From Aeromicrobium sp. Leaf350 (GTDB lineage: Bacteria > Actinomycetota > Actinomycetes > Propionibacteriales > Nocardioidaceae): a DNA stretch of 64,000 bases. Within the stretch, counting starts at the first letter, position 1. Each line of letters opens with the position of its first letter. Below the pieces are notes generated by a model. The model was not told the origin of the DNA and searched no databases. It was given only the letters and a program-made list of their open reading frames with translations. Where the stretch lies: contig NZ_CAKASL010000003.1 of the NCBI RefSeq assembly GCF_916858655.1, positions 558,001 through 622,000 of the forward strand. Reading direction: 5' to 3'. This document shows positions 41,764 to 50,698 of this stretch, one piece after another. Made by a program: the position numbers and the translations under genes.

Positions 41764-42264
41764 TCAGGGAGTGCGGAACGGCACCATCAGCGTGCGCAGG
41801 GCCGTGGCGAGGCTCTCGGCCTCGGCGGCTGACAGGTTCTCCAGGAGACCGGCCTCGCTGCGCATGAGCTCGGCGATCGCGCCGTCGACCTGCTCGCGGC
41901 CCGCGCCGGTCAGCTGCACGAGCACGCCACGGCGGTCGCCCGGATCGGGCTGACGCTCGACCAGTCCGCGGGCCGTGAGCCGGTCGACGCGGTTCGTCAT
42001 GGTGCCGCTCGTGACATGGGTCTGGGCGACGAGGCGACCGGGGGAGAGCGCGTAGGGCTCGCCGGAGCGGCGCAGGGCGGCCAGCACGTCGAACTCCCAC
42101 GACTCCAGGCCGTGGGTTGCAAAGGCCTCCTTGCGCACGTTGTCGACGTGACGCGCGAGGCGTGAGACGCGACTCAGCACCTGCATCGGGCTGACGTCGA
42201 GGTCGGGTCGCTCGCGGAGCCAGGCCTCGACGATCTCGTCGACCTCGTCGGCTCGCTCGGACAT
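41764..42264 (-). CDS. MarR-family transcriptional regulator
   Basis: The 166-residue winged-helix regulator has the DNA-binding core at ~60-125 (WEFDVLAALRRSGEPYALSPGRLVAQTHVTSGTMTNRVDRLTARGLVERQPDPGDRRG), with the conserved Asp-Arg of the wing. It is divergent from an amidase gene, and two operator-like direct repeats lie between the two promoters. TAGCGT sits 6 nt before its ATG. It probably represses both itself and the amidase. Confidence 0.92.
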   Translation of the reverse strand: MSERADEVDEIVEAWLRERPDLDVSPMQVLSRVSRLARHVDNVRKEAFATHGLESWEFDVLAALRRSGEPYALSPGRLVAQTHVTSGTMTNRVDRLTARGLVERQPDPGDRRGVLVQLTGAGREQVDGAIAELMRSEAGLLENLSAAEAESLATALRTLMVPFRTP

Positions 42265-42270
42265 GCCGCC

Positions 42271-42333
42271 ACGCTACTCCTCGAGATTCTTGATGTCGAG
42301 ATTCTTGATCGGCTCGGTGGGCAGGTCTAGCGT
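42271..42333. promoter_or_regulatory. Mirrored marR/amidase promoters with tandem operator
   Basis: TAGCGTGGCGGCATG reads outward in both directions: minus strand ending at 42262 and plus strand ending at 42342. The -10 elements are therefore at 42276-42271 and 42328-42333. Between them TCGAGATTCTTGAT occurs at 42281-42294 and again at 42296-42309. Each copy is nearly palindromic (TCGAGA / TCTTGA). The repeats would overlap the -35 region of the amidase promoter and the minus-strand promoter. Confidence 0.7.
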
Positions 42334-42339
42334 GGCGGC

Positions 42340-43698
42340 ATGTCCTCCCTCGACAGCGTCGTGGCCGCAGGCGCGGCCCACCAGTCCGCCCTGCTCGCCG
42401 CCGGTGAGATCACTTCGCGCGAGCTCACGGAAGCCACGCTCGCGGCGATCGCCCGGGAGAACCCGCGGATCAACGCGGTCGTCGAGGTGCTCGACGAGGA
42501 GGCGCTCGCGGGGGCCGACGAGGCCGACCGCCGGCGTCCCGAGGGCACGGCCGGCCCGCTGACCGGCGTGCCGATCGCGCTGAAGAACGACCTCGACGTC
42601 GCCGGGCACGTGACGACGCTCGGCAGCCGGGCCGTCACCCGCACGGCGACCGAGGACGGCGAGCTCGTCGCCCACCTCCGACGCGCGGGTGCCGTGCCGG
42701 TGGCGACCACGACGCTGCCGGAGCTCATGATCGTCGGCTTCACGGAGCCGGCGATCTCCGGCGTGACCCGGAACCCGATCGATCCGAGCCGCACGAGTGG
42801 CGGCTCATCGGGCGGCTCGTCGGCGCTCGTGGCCGCGGGTGCGGTGGGCATCGCGACGGCCTCCGACGGCGCGGGCTCGATCCGCATCCCCGCCGCCACC
42901 TGCGGTCTCGTCGGGTTCAAGCCCACGAACGGGACCGTGCCCGGATCGGGCGGGTGGTGCGGGCTCTCCACGCAGGGCTGCGTCACCCCGACCGTGGCCG
43001 ACACCGCCCTCTACCTCGACGAGATCGGGACCTTCGCCGGCTCGCTGGTCGAGGCCGCAGCGTCGGCCTCCCCGGGTGCCCTGCGCATCGGGCTCACCCG
43101 CAGTGCCGCCGCCGCGACCCGGGCCGCGAAGCTCGACCCCGAGGTCGACGCCGCGCTCGAGCGCACGGCTGCGCTGCTGCGCGCCGCGGGCCACACCGTG
43201 GTGGAGGTCGACGTGGCCTACGGGCTCCGGGCGAAGTCGGCCACGCTCCGGTACCTCGGCGGCATCGCGGAGTCGGTCGAGCGGCTCGACGACGCGTCAC
43301 TGCTCGAGCCGCGCACGCGCGGCATCGTGCGGCTCGGCAAGCCGGTCCCGCAGCGCGCGATCGCCTGGGCCAAGCGGGCTGGCGAGCAATTCGGCCGAAC
43401 GGTCCACGACGACCTCGGGGTCGACGTGCTCCTGTCGCCCGTCATGACCTCGACGGCGCTGCCGGTGGGACCGTGGAGCGATCTCGGCCCACTGCGCCTG
43501 ATCCTGGCGATGAACGCGTTCTACCCGTACACCGTGCAGTGGAACCACGCGGGCGTCCCCGCCGTCTCGATGCCGGCGGGGCGAGCGGGCGACGGTCTGC
43601 CGCTCGCGGTCCAGCTCGTCGGCCGCCACGGTGACGACGTGCGGCTCATGGCGCTCTCCGCCCAGCTCGAGGCGGCCCAGGGAGCGGTGGGAGCGTGA
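42340..43698 (+). CDS. Amidase signature family enzyme
   Basis: The 452-residue hydrolase of the amidase signature family acts on carboxamides. The catalytic triad is visible as Lys in VPIALKND near residue 82, Ser in RTSGGSSGGSSAL near 156 and Ser in SDGAGSIRIPAATCG near 180. No GatB or GatC gene is adjacent and the sequence lacks GatA-specific features, so it is unlikely to be the tRNA amidotransferase. Divergent MarR control suggests induction by an aromatic or amide substrate. It is coupled to the tam-like gene by a GTGA overlap. Confidence 0.9.
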   Translation: MSSLDSVVAAGAAHQSALLAAGEITSRELTEATLAAIARENPRINAVVEVLDEEALAGADEADRRRPEGTAGPLTGVPIALKNDLDVAGHVTTLGSRAVTRTATEDGELVAHLRRAGAVPVATTTLPELMIVGFTEPAISGVTRNPIDPSRTSGGSSGGSSALVAAGAVGIATASDGAGSIRIPAATCGLVGFKPTNGTVPGSGGWCGLSTQGCVTPTVADTALYLDEIGTFAGSLVEAAASASPGALRIGLTRSAAAATRAAKLDPEVDAALERTAALLRAAGHTVVEVDVAYGLRAKSATLRYLGGIAESVERLDDASLLEPRTRGIVRLGKPVPQRAIAWAKRAGEQFGRTVHDDLGVDVLLSPVMTSTALPVGPWSDLGPLRLILAMNAFYPYTVQWNHAGVPAVSMPAGRAGDGLPLAVQLVGRHGDDVRLMALSAQLEAAQGAVGA

Positions 43699-44465
43699 CC
43701 CGCTGGGACCCGAGCCTCTACCTCCAGCACGCCGGCGACCGCGGCCGGCCGTTCGTGGAGCTGCTGGCCCGCGTGCCCGCCACCGCACCGGCGAGGGTGC
43801 TCGACCTCGGCTGCGGGGCCGGCAACCTGTCGTCGGTCATCCGCGACCGCTGGCCGGGGGCCGACGTGCTCGGGGTCGGCGCCTCGGAGGAGATGATCGC
43901 CCACGCGCGCGAGGTCGACCCCGACGGCCGGTACGAGGTCGCGGACGTCAACGCGCTCACGCCCGACGGCCCGTACGACGTGATCGTCTCGAACGCGATG
44001 TTCCAGTGGCTCCCGGACGCGTTCGCGGTGATCACGCGGCTGCTCGACGCCGTGCAGGACGGCGGGGCCTTCGCCGTGCAGGTGCCCGACAACCAGGACG
44101 CGCCGAGTCACCGCCTCATGCGTGAGGTCGCCGCGCGGCCGGCGTTCGCCGACCACACGCAGGGCGTCCGCGAGTTCTCGGCCACCGACGCCCCTGCCTA
44201 CCTCGAGCTGTTCGCGGGGCTCGGCTGGACCGCGGACGTCTGGACGACCGAGTACCTGCACGTGCTGGAGGGCGACGACGCCGTCTGGGGCTGGGTGTCC
44301 GGCACGGGTGCGCGCCCCTACGTCCAGGCGCTGCCCGATGGCCTGCGCGAGCAGTTCGTCGCCGAGTACCAGGCCGAGCTCCGCGCCGCCTATCCGCAGC
44401 GCGACTGGGGCACGGTGTTCCCGTTCGCCCGCACGTTCGCGGTGGCGACCCGTCCGGACCGGTAG
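43695..44465 (+). CDS. tam: Trans-aconitate 2-methyltransferase-like enzyme
   Basis: The 256-residue SAM-dependent methyltransferase has [25 protein letters not shown] at the N-terminus and the SAM loop [15 protein letters not shown] near residue 36, followed by [10 protein letters not shown] near 98. The whole sequence has the Tam layout, in which trans-aconitate is methyl-esterified for detoxification. The GTG overlaps the amidase stop by 4 bp, so the pair shares the MarR-controlled promoter. Whether the substrate is related to the amidase product is unknown. Confidence 0.88.
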   Translation: MTRWDPSLYLQHAGDRGRPFVELLARVPATAPARVLDLGCGAGNLSSVIRDRWPGADVLGVGASEEMIAHAREVDPDGRYEVADVNALTPDGPYDVIVSNAMFQWLPDAFAVITRLLDAVQDGGAFAVQVPDNQDAPSHRLMREVAARPAFADHTQGVREFSATDAPAYLELFAGLGWTADVWTTEYLHVLEGDDAVWGWVSGTGARPYVQALPDGLREQFVAEYQAELRAAYPQRDWGTVFPFARTFAVATRPDR

Positions 44466-44481
44466 CCTGATTCCGGCACGA

Positions 44482-44563
44482 TCCCCGGTTGGTCTGCCGG
44501 CAGGGCCCGCCTGACTTTGAATCAGGACAAGCGACGCAGGTTCGACTCCTGCCCGGGGAGCCA
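44482..44563 (+). tRNA. tRNA-Gln (anticodon TTG), CCA encoded
   Basis: Acceptor stem TCCCCGG/CCGGGGA with discriminator G and encoded CCA; D stem GGTC/GGCC; anticodon stem CCTGA/TCAGG with loop CTTTGAA (TTG); T stem GCAGG/CCTGC with TTCGACT. The variable loop of about 9 nt (ACAAGCGAC) is longer than normal for class I. A G discriminator is expected for tRNA-Gln. From memory, mycobacteria also have a tRNA-Gln beside glmU; here the ynfA, CPBP and NAD-binding genes come first. Confidence 0.85.
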
Positions 44564-44566
44564 CGT

Positions 44567-44637
44567 CCGCCCAGATGTGTGGACTTTCGCCCCGTTTCGG
44601 GTCGGGAAATGGGGCGGAGCTCCACACATCTCGGCGG
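44567..44637. terminator. 71-bp palindromic element in a convergent gap
   Basis: Outer arms ccgcccagatgtgtgga (44567-44583) and tccacacatctcggcgg (44621-44637) pair with one mismatch. Inside, cgccccgtttc and ggaaatggggcg form a second stem. It lies between tRNA-Gln and the convergent ynfA end, so it could terminate both. The segment CGCCGAGATGTGTGGA on the minus strand is shared, with one change, with the element at 15893-15956. Confidence 0.75.
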
Positions 44638-44648
44638 AGCGGGTGGGG

Positions 44649-44985
44649 TCAGGCGTCGCGGGGGGGCGTACATGATCAGCGCCACGCCGACGAGGCAGAC
44701 CATCGCGCCGGCGACGTCCCAGCGGTCAGGCTTGAAGCCGTCGACGGCCATGCCCCAGGCGAGCGACCCCGCCACGAACACCCCGCCGTACGCCGCGAGG
44801 ATCCGCCCGAAGCTGGCGTCGGGCTGCAGCGTCGCGACGAAGCCGTAGACGCCGAGCGCAATCACGCCGCCCCCGACCCAGAGCAGGCCCTTGTTCTCGC
44901 GGACGCCCTGCCACACGAGCCAGGCACCGCCGATCTCGAACAGCGCGGCGACGAGGAAGAGGACGATCGAGCGGGTCACGGTCAC
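44649..44985 (-). pseudogene. ynfA: YnfA-family small membrane protein with a 3' homopolymer frameshift
   Basis: The coding frame from the GTG at 44985 gives a YnfA/UPF0060 protein of four membrane helices ([63 protein letters not shown]). After MYAP the frame enters a run of seven Gs on the plus strand (44660-44666) and stays open for about 180 codons through the palindrome, the antisense of tRNA-Gln and into tam. With six Gs it would read MYAPRDA and stop at 44649, the normal family length of ~111 residues. So it is either a sequencing or assembly error, or a genuine C-terminal frameshift. Confidence 0.75.
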
Positions 44986-45082
44986 CCGTCGACGGTACCG
45001 GCGCGAGCGCCGACGCCGTGCGGCCCTGCGCCCGCGCACGTAGATTCGACGGAGACGGTGGAACCCGACGAGGGGAGTGGCG

Positions 45083-45775
45083 ATGCGCTGGGTCCGCAGG
45101 TCGGTGTGGGACGTCGTGCCCCGGGACCAGCAGGACACCCCGGAGGGGCTCCGGCGCCGCCAGGTCGTCGTGGTGGCCACCGTCGTGGTCGGGGCGGTGC
45201 TCCTCGGGATCTCGCTGCGCCTCGAGCCCGGCAGCGTGTCGTTCTACGTGGCGACGCTCGCGCTCGCAGGGGTCTGGGCCGCGGGTGCGTTCGTGTCGGG
45301 TCGCCTGCACGCCGGGCGGATCGCCTCGCGCCCCGCACCGGACATCACGGTCCGCCCGATCGTCGAGCCGATCCTGTTGGGGCTGGCCCTCGCGCTGCTC
45401 TTCGTCGTCGGCGGGCTCGTCGTGCGGGAGATCCCGTGGCTGTTCGACCAGGTGCGTTCCGTCACCGACTTCGCCGACCAGGGCGCGATCTGGCTCGTCG
45501 TCATCGTGACCGCGGTGAACGGCATCGCGGAGGAGCTCTTCTGGCGAGGCGCGGCCTACGCGGCGATCCCGCGCAACCCCGTCGCCTGGACGACGATCGC
45601 CTACGTGCTCGCGACCCTCGGCACGGGCAACGTGATGCTGGCCTTCGCGGCGATCCTGCTCGGTGCCATCGTGGGGCTGCAGCGCCGGGCCTCGGGTGGC
45701 GTGCTGGCGCCGATCCTCACGCACTGCACGTGGTCGATCTCGATGCTGTTCGTGCTGCCGGTGCTGTTCGCCTGA
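45083..45775 (+). CDS. CPBP-family intramembrane metalloprotease
   Basis: The 230-residue membrane protein has about six hydrophobic segments. The CPBP (Abi/CAAX-like) active site is [13 protein letters not shown] near residue 150, with a later [11 protein letters not shown] near 217 supplying a metal-ligand His. The middle FxxxH motif is not obvious, so activity is less certain. ATG at 45083 was chosen because AGGGGAG lies 5 nt upstream; an in-frame GTG 6 nt earlier is possible. Bacterial members act in bacteriocin self-immunity or membrane protein turnover. The role here is unknown. Confidence 0.85.
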   Translation: MRWVRRSVWDVVPRDQQDTPEGLRRRQVVVVATVVVGAVLLGISLRLEPGSVSFYVATLALAGVWAAGAFVSGRLHAGRIASRPAPDITVRPIVEPILLGLALALLFVVGGLVVREIPWLFDQVRSVTDFADQGAIWLVVIVTAVNGIAEELFWRGAAYAAIPRNPVAWTTIAYVLATLGTGNVMLAFAAILLGAIVGLQRRASGGVLAPILTHCTWSISMLFVLPVLFA

Positions 45776-45805
45776 CGGAGGTCCTCGGCTGAGGGAAGGG
45801 CGGGC

Positions 45806-46717
45806 TCAGTCGTCGCCGAGCGCGGCCTTGCGCTCGGCAAGGGCCCGCTTGACGGCCTCGGTGTAGGTCAGGGGCTCGCCCGGCACGACCTCGCGGATGC
45901 GCTGCTCGCTCACCACGACCTCGACGCCCATCGAGTCGATGAGGTTGCGTCCGGTCGTGGCGTCCACGTCGGTGACGAGCGCGAGCCACCGGGACGAGAG
46001 CCCGGGCGACAGCACCGGCACCGTCACCATGGGCGTCTTGCGGCCCTGGATCTGCTCGCCGGCGATCTGCATCATGTCGCGGTACGTCATCGAGTCGGGG
46101 CCGCCGATCTCGAAGGTCTGCCCGATCGCGTCGGGGTGGTCGATCACGCCCGCCAGGTAGCGCACGACGTCGTCGATGGCGACGGGCTGCGTGCGCGTGG
46201 CGGTCCACTTCGGCACGATCATCGCCGGCAGGTTCTTGACGAGCTGGCGGGTGAGCTCCCACGAGATCCCGCCGTGACCCACGACGATCGCGGCGCGCAG
46301 CACCGTGACGGGCACGCCACCGCTGCCCAGGAGACCCTCGACCTCGCGGCGCGAGCGCAGGTGCGCGGACAGGTCGTCGCCGTCGGCCCCGAGCCCACCC
46401 AAGTAGACGATCTGCTTCACACCCGACTCGGCAGCGATGGTGCCGAACCGGGAGGCCGCCTCGGCATCGATCTTCTCGAAGTCGTCCTGGTCGAGCGAGT
46501 GCACGAGGTAGATCGCGACGTCGACGCCCTCGAGTGCAGCGGCCAGCGACGCCGAGTCGTCGACATCGGCCCCGACCGCGGTGCCCTCGCCGTCGTACTC
46601 CTCAGGCCTGCGCGTCATGGCGCGCACCTCGTGCCCGCGCTCGACGAGCTCGGGGACGAGGCGTTGGCCGATGAATCCGGTGGCCCCGGTGACGAGGACC
46701 GTGAGCGAGGAGGACAT
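45806..46717 (-). CDS. NAD(P)-binding SDR family protein (atypical, NmrA/YbjT-like)
   Basis: The 303-residue protein has an N-terminal Rossmann motif VLVTGATGFIGQRLVPEL (GxxGxxG near residue 10) and Arg in AMTRRPEE, favouring NADP. The Tyr-x3-Lys catalytic pair of classical SDRs is not found. It resembles YbjT-type complex I-associated or quinone-linked SDRs. The start is supported by TAGGCT 6 nt upstream. It is divergent from glmU. The substrate is unknown. Confidence 0.87.
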   Translation of the reverse strand: MSSSLTVLVTGATGFIGQRLVPELVERGHEVRAMTRRPEEYDGEGTAVGADVDDSASLAAALEGVDVAIYLVHSLDQDDFEKIDAEAASRFGTIAAESGVKQIVYLGGLGADGDDLSAHLRSRREVEGLLGSGGVPVTVLRAAIVVGHGGISWELTRQLVKNLPAMIVPKWTATRTQPVAIDDVVRYLAGVIDHPDAIGQTFEIGGPDSMTYRDMMQIAGEQIQGRKTPMVTVPVLSPGLSSRWLALVTDVDATTGRNLIDSMGVEVVVSEQRIREVVPGEPLTYTEAVKRALAERKAALGDD

Positions 46718-46806
46718 GCCGTGAGCCTAGGTGCGGGAACCCACCTCAGCATCACGAGCGGATCGGTCCTCGGCCGCCGACGGCACCCGTCCCTACACTG
46801 GCGGAC

Positions 46807-48249
46807 GTGTCTGCACCCTCGTCTGGCTCCGTCACCGCCATCGTGCTCGCCGCAGGGGCGGGCACCCGGATGCGCTCCGAACGCCCCAAGGTCCTGCACG
46901 AGATCGGCGGACTGCCCCTCGTGGGCCATGCGCTCGCTGCGGTCGCCGGCCTCGGCGCGCACGTCACCGTGACCGTCATCGGGCACGGTCGCGAGCAGGT
47001 CGCGGAGGTCGTCAGCGGCCTCGCGCCCGACGCCCTGCAGGTCGTGCAGGAGCAGCAGCGCGGCACGGGCCACGCGGTGAAGGTCGCGCTCGAGGCCCTG
47101 GCCGAGGCGCCGACGGGCACCGTCGTCGTGACCTACGGAGACGTGCCCCTGCTGACGACCGAGACCCTCGTCGGTCTGATCGACGAGCACGCGGGTGACC
47201 GCCGGGCCGTCACGATCCTCAGCTCCGTCTCCGACAAGCCCGCCGGCTACGGACGCATCGTCCGCGACGGCGAGGGCCGGGTGCTGGCGATCCGCGAGCA
47301 CCGCGACGCCAGCGCCGAGGAGCTGCTGATCCCCGAGATCAACAGCGGCGTGCTGGCCGTCGACGCCGACTTCCTGCTGCGGGCCGTCGCCGCCCTGCGC
47401 GACGACAACGACCAGGGCGAGCTGTACCTGACCGACATCGTCGCCCACGCCGTCGGTGAGGGTCTCCCCGTCGGTGCGCACGTCCTGGAGGACGTCTGGC
47501 AGACCGAGGGGGTCAACGACCGCGTGCAGCTGGCCCAGCTCGGGCAGAAGCTCAACGAGCGACTCGTGGAGCACTGGATGCGTGAGGGCGTCACCGTCGT
47601 CGACCCCGCCACGACCTGGATCGACTCGGCGGTCGAGCTCGCGCCGGACGTCACCCTCTTGCCAGGCACCCAGCTGCTGGGGGCCACGGTCGTCGCGACC
47701 GGCGCCACGATCGGGCCCGACACCACCCTGCGCAACGTCGAGGTCGGGCAGGGTGCCTCCGTGGTGCGCACGCACGGCTCCGACTCCGTGATCGGCCCCG
47801 ACACCAGCGTCGGCCCGTTCGCCTACCTCCGGCCGGGCACCCTGCTGGACGCCGGCGGCAAGATCGGCACGTTCGTCGAGACCAAGAACGCGCACATCGG
47901 TCCGGACGCCAAGGTGCCGCACCTCAGCTACGTCGGCGACGCCGAGATCGGCGAGGGCTCCAACATCGGCGCCGGCACGATCACGGCGAACTACGACGGC
48001 CAGCACAAGCACCGCACGACGGTCGGCAAGCACGCCCGCACGGGCTCCGACAACGTCTTCGTCGCTCCGGTCACGATCGGCGACGGCGCCTACACGGCCG
48101 CAGGTACCACGGTCCGCGACGACGTCCCCGCGGGGGCGCTCGCCATCGGCGAGGGACGACAGAGGATGATCGACGGGTGGGTCGAGTCGAAGCGACCCGG
48201 CACCTCGTCCGCCGAGGCCGCACGTCGAGCACGGGAGACCCGCGAGTGA
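46807..48249 (+). CDS. glmU: Bifunctional UDP-N-acetylglucosamine pyrophosphorylase/GlcN-1-P acetyltransferase
   Basis: The 480-residue enzyme makes UDP-GlcNAc for peptidoglycan. The N-terminal uridyltransferase has VLAAGAGTRMRSERPKVLHEIGG near residue 13 and the Gln-rich QEQQRGTGHAV near 80. The C-terminal left-handed beta-helix (~255-455) contains the acetyltransferase sites RPGTLLDAG and NYDGQHKHRTTVG. The tail beyond residue 460 is short, basic and low-complexity. TACACT ends 7 nt before the GTG. It overlaps prs by 4 bp. Confidence 0.96.
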   Translation: MSAPSSGSVTAIVLAAGAGTRMRSERPKVLHEIGGLPLVGHALAAVAGLGAHVTVTVIGHGREQVAEVVSGLAPDALQVVQEQQRGTGHAVKVALEALAEAPTGTVVVTYGDVPLLTTETLVGLIDEHAGDRRAVTILSSVSDKPAGYGRIVRDGEGRVLAIREHRDASAEELLIPEINSGVLAVDADFLLRAVAALRDDNDQGELYLTDIVAHAVGEGLPVGAHVLEDVWQTEGVNDRVQLAQLGQKLNERLVEHWMREGVTVVDPATTWIDSAVELAPDVTLLPGTQLLGATVVATGATIGPDTTLRNVEVGQGASVVRTHGSDSVIGPDTSVGPFAYLRPGTLLDAGGKIGTFVETKNAHIGPDAKVPHLSYVGDAEIGEGSNIGAGTITANYDGQHKHRTTVGKHARTGSDNVFVAPVTIGDGAYTAAGTTVRDDVPAGALAIGEGRQRMIDGWVESKRPGTSSAEAARRARETRE

Positions 48250-49268
48250 GCAGCCTGTCATCCACCTCTGGACCCGCCGAGGCCACGTCGTCGAGCACGT
48301 CCAGCAAGAGGACGACGACCAAGAACCTCATGCTGTTCTCGGGTCGCACCCACCCGACCCTGGCGCAGGAGGTGGCCGAGCTCCTCGGCGTCGACCTCGT
48401 GCCCACGACGGCCTACGACTTCGCCAACGGCGAGATCTACGTCCGCTTCGACGAGTCCGTGCGCGGCTGCGACGCCTTCGTGATCCAGAGCCACGCGGCG
48501 CCGATCAACCAGGCGATCATGGAGCAGCTCATCATGATCGACGCGCTCAAGCGCGCCTCGGCCAAGCGCATCACGGTCGTGCTGCCGTTCTACGGCTACG
48601 CCCGCCAGGACAAGAAGCATCTCGGCCGCGAGCCGATCTCGGCGCGCCTCATGGCCGACCTCTTCCTCTCCGCGGGTGCCGACCGGCTCATGACGGTCGA
48701 CCTGCACACGGCGCAGATCCAGGGCTTCTTCGACGGCCCGGTCGACCACCTCCTGGCGATGCCGATCCTCACGCGCTACGTGCGGGAGAAGTACGCCGAC
48801 CACTCCTTCGCCGTCGTCTCGCCCGACGCGGGCCGCATCAAGGTGGCCGAGTCGTGGGCCAACGCCCTTGGCGGCGCCCCGCTGGCGTTCATCCACAAGA
48901 CGCGCGACGTCACGCGGCCGAACGAGAGCAAGGCCAACCGCGTCGTCGGTGAGGTCGCCGGTCGCACCTGCATCCTGGTCGACGACCTGATCGACACCGG
49001 CGGCACGATCGTGCAGGCCGCCGAGGCGCTCATGGCCGACGGTGCCGCGGAGGTCGTCATCCTGGCGACGCACCCCGTGTTCTCCGGGCCCGCCGTCCAG
49101 CGGCTCCGCGACTCGGTCGCGACCGAGGTCATCGTCACGAACACCCTGCCGCTCGGCCCGGAGCAGACGTTCGACAAGCTCACGGTGCTGTCGATCGCCC
49201 CGCTGCTGGCGCAGGCCATCGCCGCGGTGTTCGAGGACGGCTCGGTCACGAGCCTGTTCAAGGACTGA
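48246..49268 (+). CDS. prs: Ribose-phosphate pyrophosphokinase
   Basis: The 340-residue enzyme makes PRPP for nucleotide, His and Trp synthesis. Motifs are LMLFSGRTHPTLAQEVA near residue 28, the flexible loop ARQDKKHLGREPISARLMADL near 120, and the PRPP loop CILVDDLIDTGGTIVQA near 242. A Ser/Thr-rich 22-residue N-terminal extension precedes the conserved part. The GTG overlaps the glmU stop. The glmU-prs-rplY-pth order is conserved in actinobacteria. Confidence 0.95.
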   Translation: MSSLSSTSGPAEATSSSTSSKRTTTKNLMLFSGRTHPTLAQEVAELLGVDLVPTTAYDFANGEIYVRFDESVRGCDAFVIQSHAAPINQAIMEQLIMIDALKRASAKRITVVLPFYGYARQDKKHLGREPISARLMADLFLSAGADRLMTVDLHTAQIQGFFDGPVDHLLAMPILTRYVREKYADHSFAVVSPDAGRIKVAESWANALGGAPLAFIHKTRDVTRPNESKANRVVGEVAGRTCILVDDLIDTGGTIVQAAEALMADGAAEVVILATHPVFSGPAVQRLRDSVATEVIVTNTLPLGPEQTFDKLTVLSIAPLLAQAIAAVFEDGSVTSLFKD

Positions 49269-49463
49269 CCTGCACGTCGACCGTCGCCCCCGGGTGACGG
49301 ATTACCAGCCTTCGCACCTGCTGCGGTAGGCTCGTCCGGTTGCCTCGGCGAGGGTCGGAATCGTCCGACCGTGATCGACAGGGCGCTCGTACCGAGTGCT
49401 GTGTCGCGCGCCCGACGGCTCACCCCCAGAACCCCGCATCAGCAATTCGAGGAGCAGTTTCCC

Positions 49464-50135
49464 GTGGCCGACATCACGATTCCCGCCGAGACCCGCACGG
49501 AGTTCGGCAAGGGCGCCGCCCGCCGCATCCGCCGCGACGACAAGGTGCCCGCCGTGCTCTACGGCCACGGCTCCGACCCCGTCCACGTGACCCTGCCGGG
49601 CCACACCCTGATGCTGGCGCTCAAGAACTCCAACGCGCTGCTGACGATCGACCTCGGCAGCGAGCAGCACCTCGCGATCCCCAAGCAGGTCCAGCGTGAC
49701 CCGCTCAAGGGCTTCCTCGAGCACGTCGACCTCCTCATCGTGAAGCGCGGCGAGAAGGTCACCGTCGACATCCCGCTGAACGTCACCGGCGAGGCCGCTC
49801 CCGAGACGCTCGTCGTCACCGACACCACGACCCTGTCGGTCGAGGTCGACGCCACCGCGATCCCGAACGAGATCGAGGTCAGCATCGAGGGCCTCCAGGT
49901 CGGCGACCAGGTGCTCGCCAAGGACGTCACGCTGCCGAAGGGCTCGACCCTGGCCGTCGAGGACGACCTGCTGATCATCAACGTCACCGCCGCGCCCACC
50001 GCGGCCGAGGTCGACGCGGAGCTCGCCGAGGCCGAGGCCGAGGTCGGCATCGAGAAGGACGAGCCCGAGTCCGAGACCGGCGACGACGCCGAGGCTGACG
50101 CCGAGGCCGAGGCCGGGGACGCCGAGTCGGAGTGA
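49464..50135 (+). CDS. rplY: Ribosomal protein bL25, general-stress CTC/TL5 form
   Basis: The 223-residue 5S rRNA-binding protein has the L25 domain at 1-90 (ETRTEFGKGAARRIRRDDKVPAVLYG) and a TL5 beta domain at ~95-185. A strongly acidic, Ala/Glu-rich tail (~188-223) is specific to actinobacterial versions. GAGGAG lies 9 nt before the GTG. A TAGGCT element far upstream (49327) suggests its own promoter and a leader of about 130 nt, unlike most neighbours. It overlaps pth by 4 bp. Confidence 0.93.
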   Translation: MADITIPAETRTEFGKGAARRIRRDDKVPAVLYGHGSDPVHVTLPGHTLMLALKNSNALLTIDLGSEQHLAIPKQVQRDPLKGFLEHVDLLIVKRGEKVTVDIPLNVTGEAAPETLVVTDTTTLSVEVDATAIPNEIEVSIEGLQVGDQVLAKDVTLPKGSTLAVEDDLLIINVTAAPTAAEVDAELAEAEAEVGIEKDEPESETGDDAEADAEAEAGDAESE

Positions 50136-50698
50136 CCTGGCTGATCGCCGGGCTCGGCAACCCGGGCCCGGCGTACGCCACCACCCGACACAACGTCGGG
50201 TACCTGGTGACCGACGTCCTCGCCGCCCGCATGGGCGGGAAGTGGTCGTCGCACCGCAAGAGCCGTACCGACGTCGTCGAGGGCCGTCTGGCCGGCGAGC
50301 GCGTCGTGCTCGGACGCTCCCGCTCGTACATGAACGAGAGCGGCGGACCGCTCAAGGCGCTCGGCGGATTCTTCGACGTCGCTCCGGAGGAGTACGTCGT
50401 GATCCACGACGAGCTCGATATCGACTTCGGACGCCTGCGCATCAAGCTCGGAGGCGGCGACAACGGCCACAACGGGCTCAAGTCGCTGCGCGGCTCGCTC
50501 GGCACGGGGGAGTTCCACCGCGTGAGGGTTGGCATCGGCCGGCCTCCCGGGCAGCAGACCGTGCACGACTTCGTGCTCAAGCCGTGGTCCGCGGCCGAGC
50601 GCAAGGAGCTCGACGTCAACGTCGAGGAGGCGGCCGACGCCGTCGAGTCGCTCATCACCCGAGGTCTCGTGGAGACGCAAAGTGCCTTCAACCGCTGA
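50132..50698 (+). CDS. pth: Peptidyl-tRNA hydrolase
   Basis: The 188-residue enzyme frees tRNA from stalled peptidyl-tRNA. Motifs are GLGNPGPAYATTRHNVGY near residue 7 (catalytic His and Asn), then SYMNESGGPLKAL and IHDELDIDFGRLRIKLGGGDNGHNGLKS near 92-118. The GTG overlaps the rplY stop. Its 3' end overlaps the start of mfd by 17 bp. Confidence 0.95.
   Translation: MTWLIAGLGNPGPAYATTRHNVGYLVTDVLAARMGGKWSSHRKSRTDVVEGRLAGERVVLGRSRSYMNESGGPLKALGGFFDVAPEEYVVIHDELDIDFGRLRIKLGGGDNGHNGLKSLRGSLGTGEFHRVRVGIGRPPGQQTVHDFVLKPWSAAERKELDVNVEEAADAVESLITRGLVETQSAFNR

Noticed and set aside
42340..43698. GatA subunit of the Glu-tRNA amidotransferase
   Set aside because: The triad is shared by the whole amidase family. 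There is no gatB or gatC nearby and control by a divergent MarR does not fit a translation enzyme.
44116..44985. A 290-residue reading of the ynfA frame as a real fusion protein
   Set aside because: The extension runs through the antisense of tRNA-Gln and is low-complexity Arg/Pro. A single-base change in a G run restores the normal stop.
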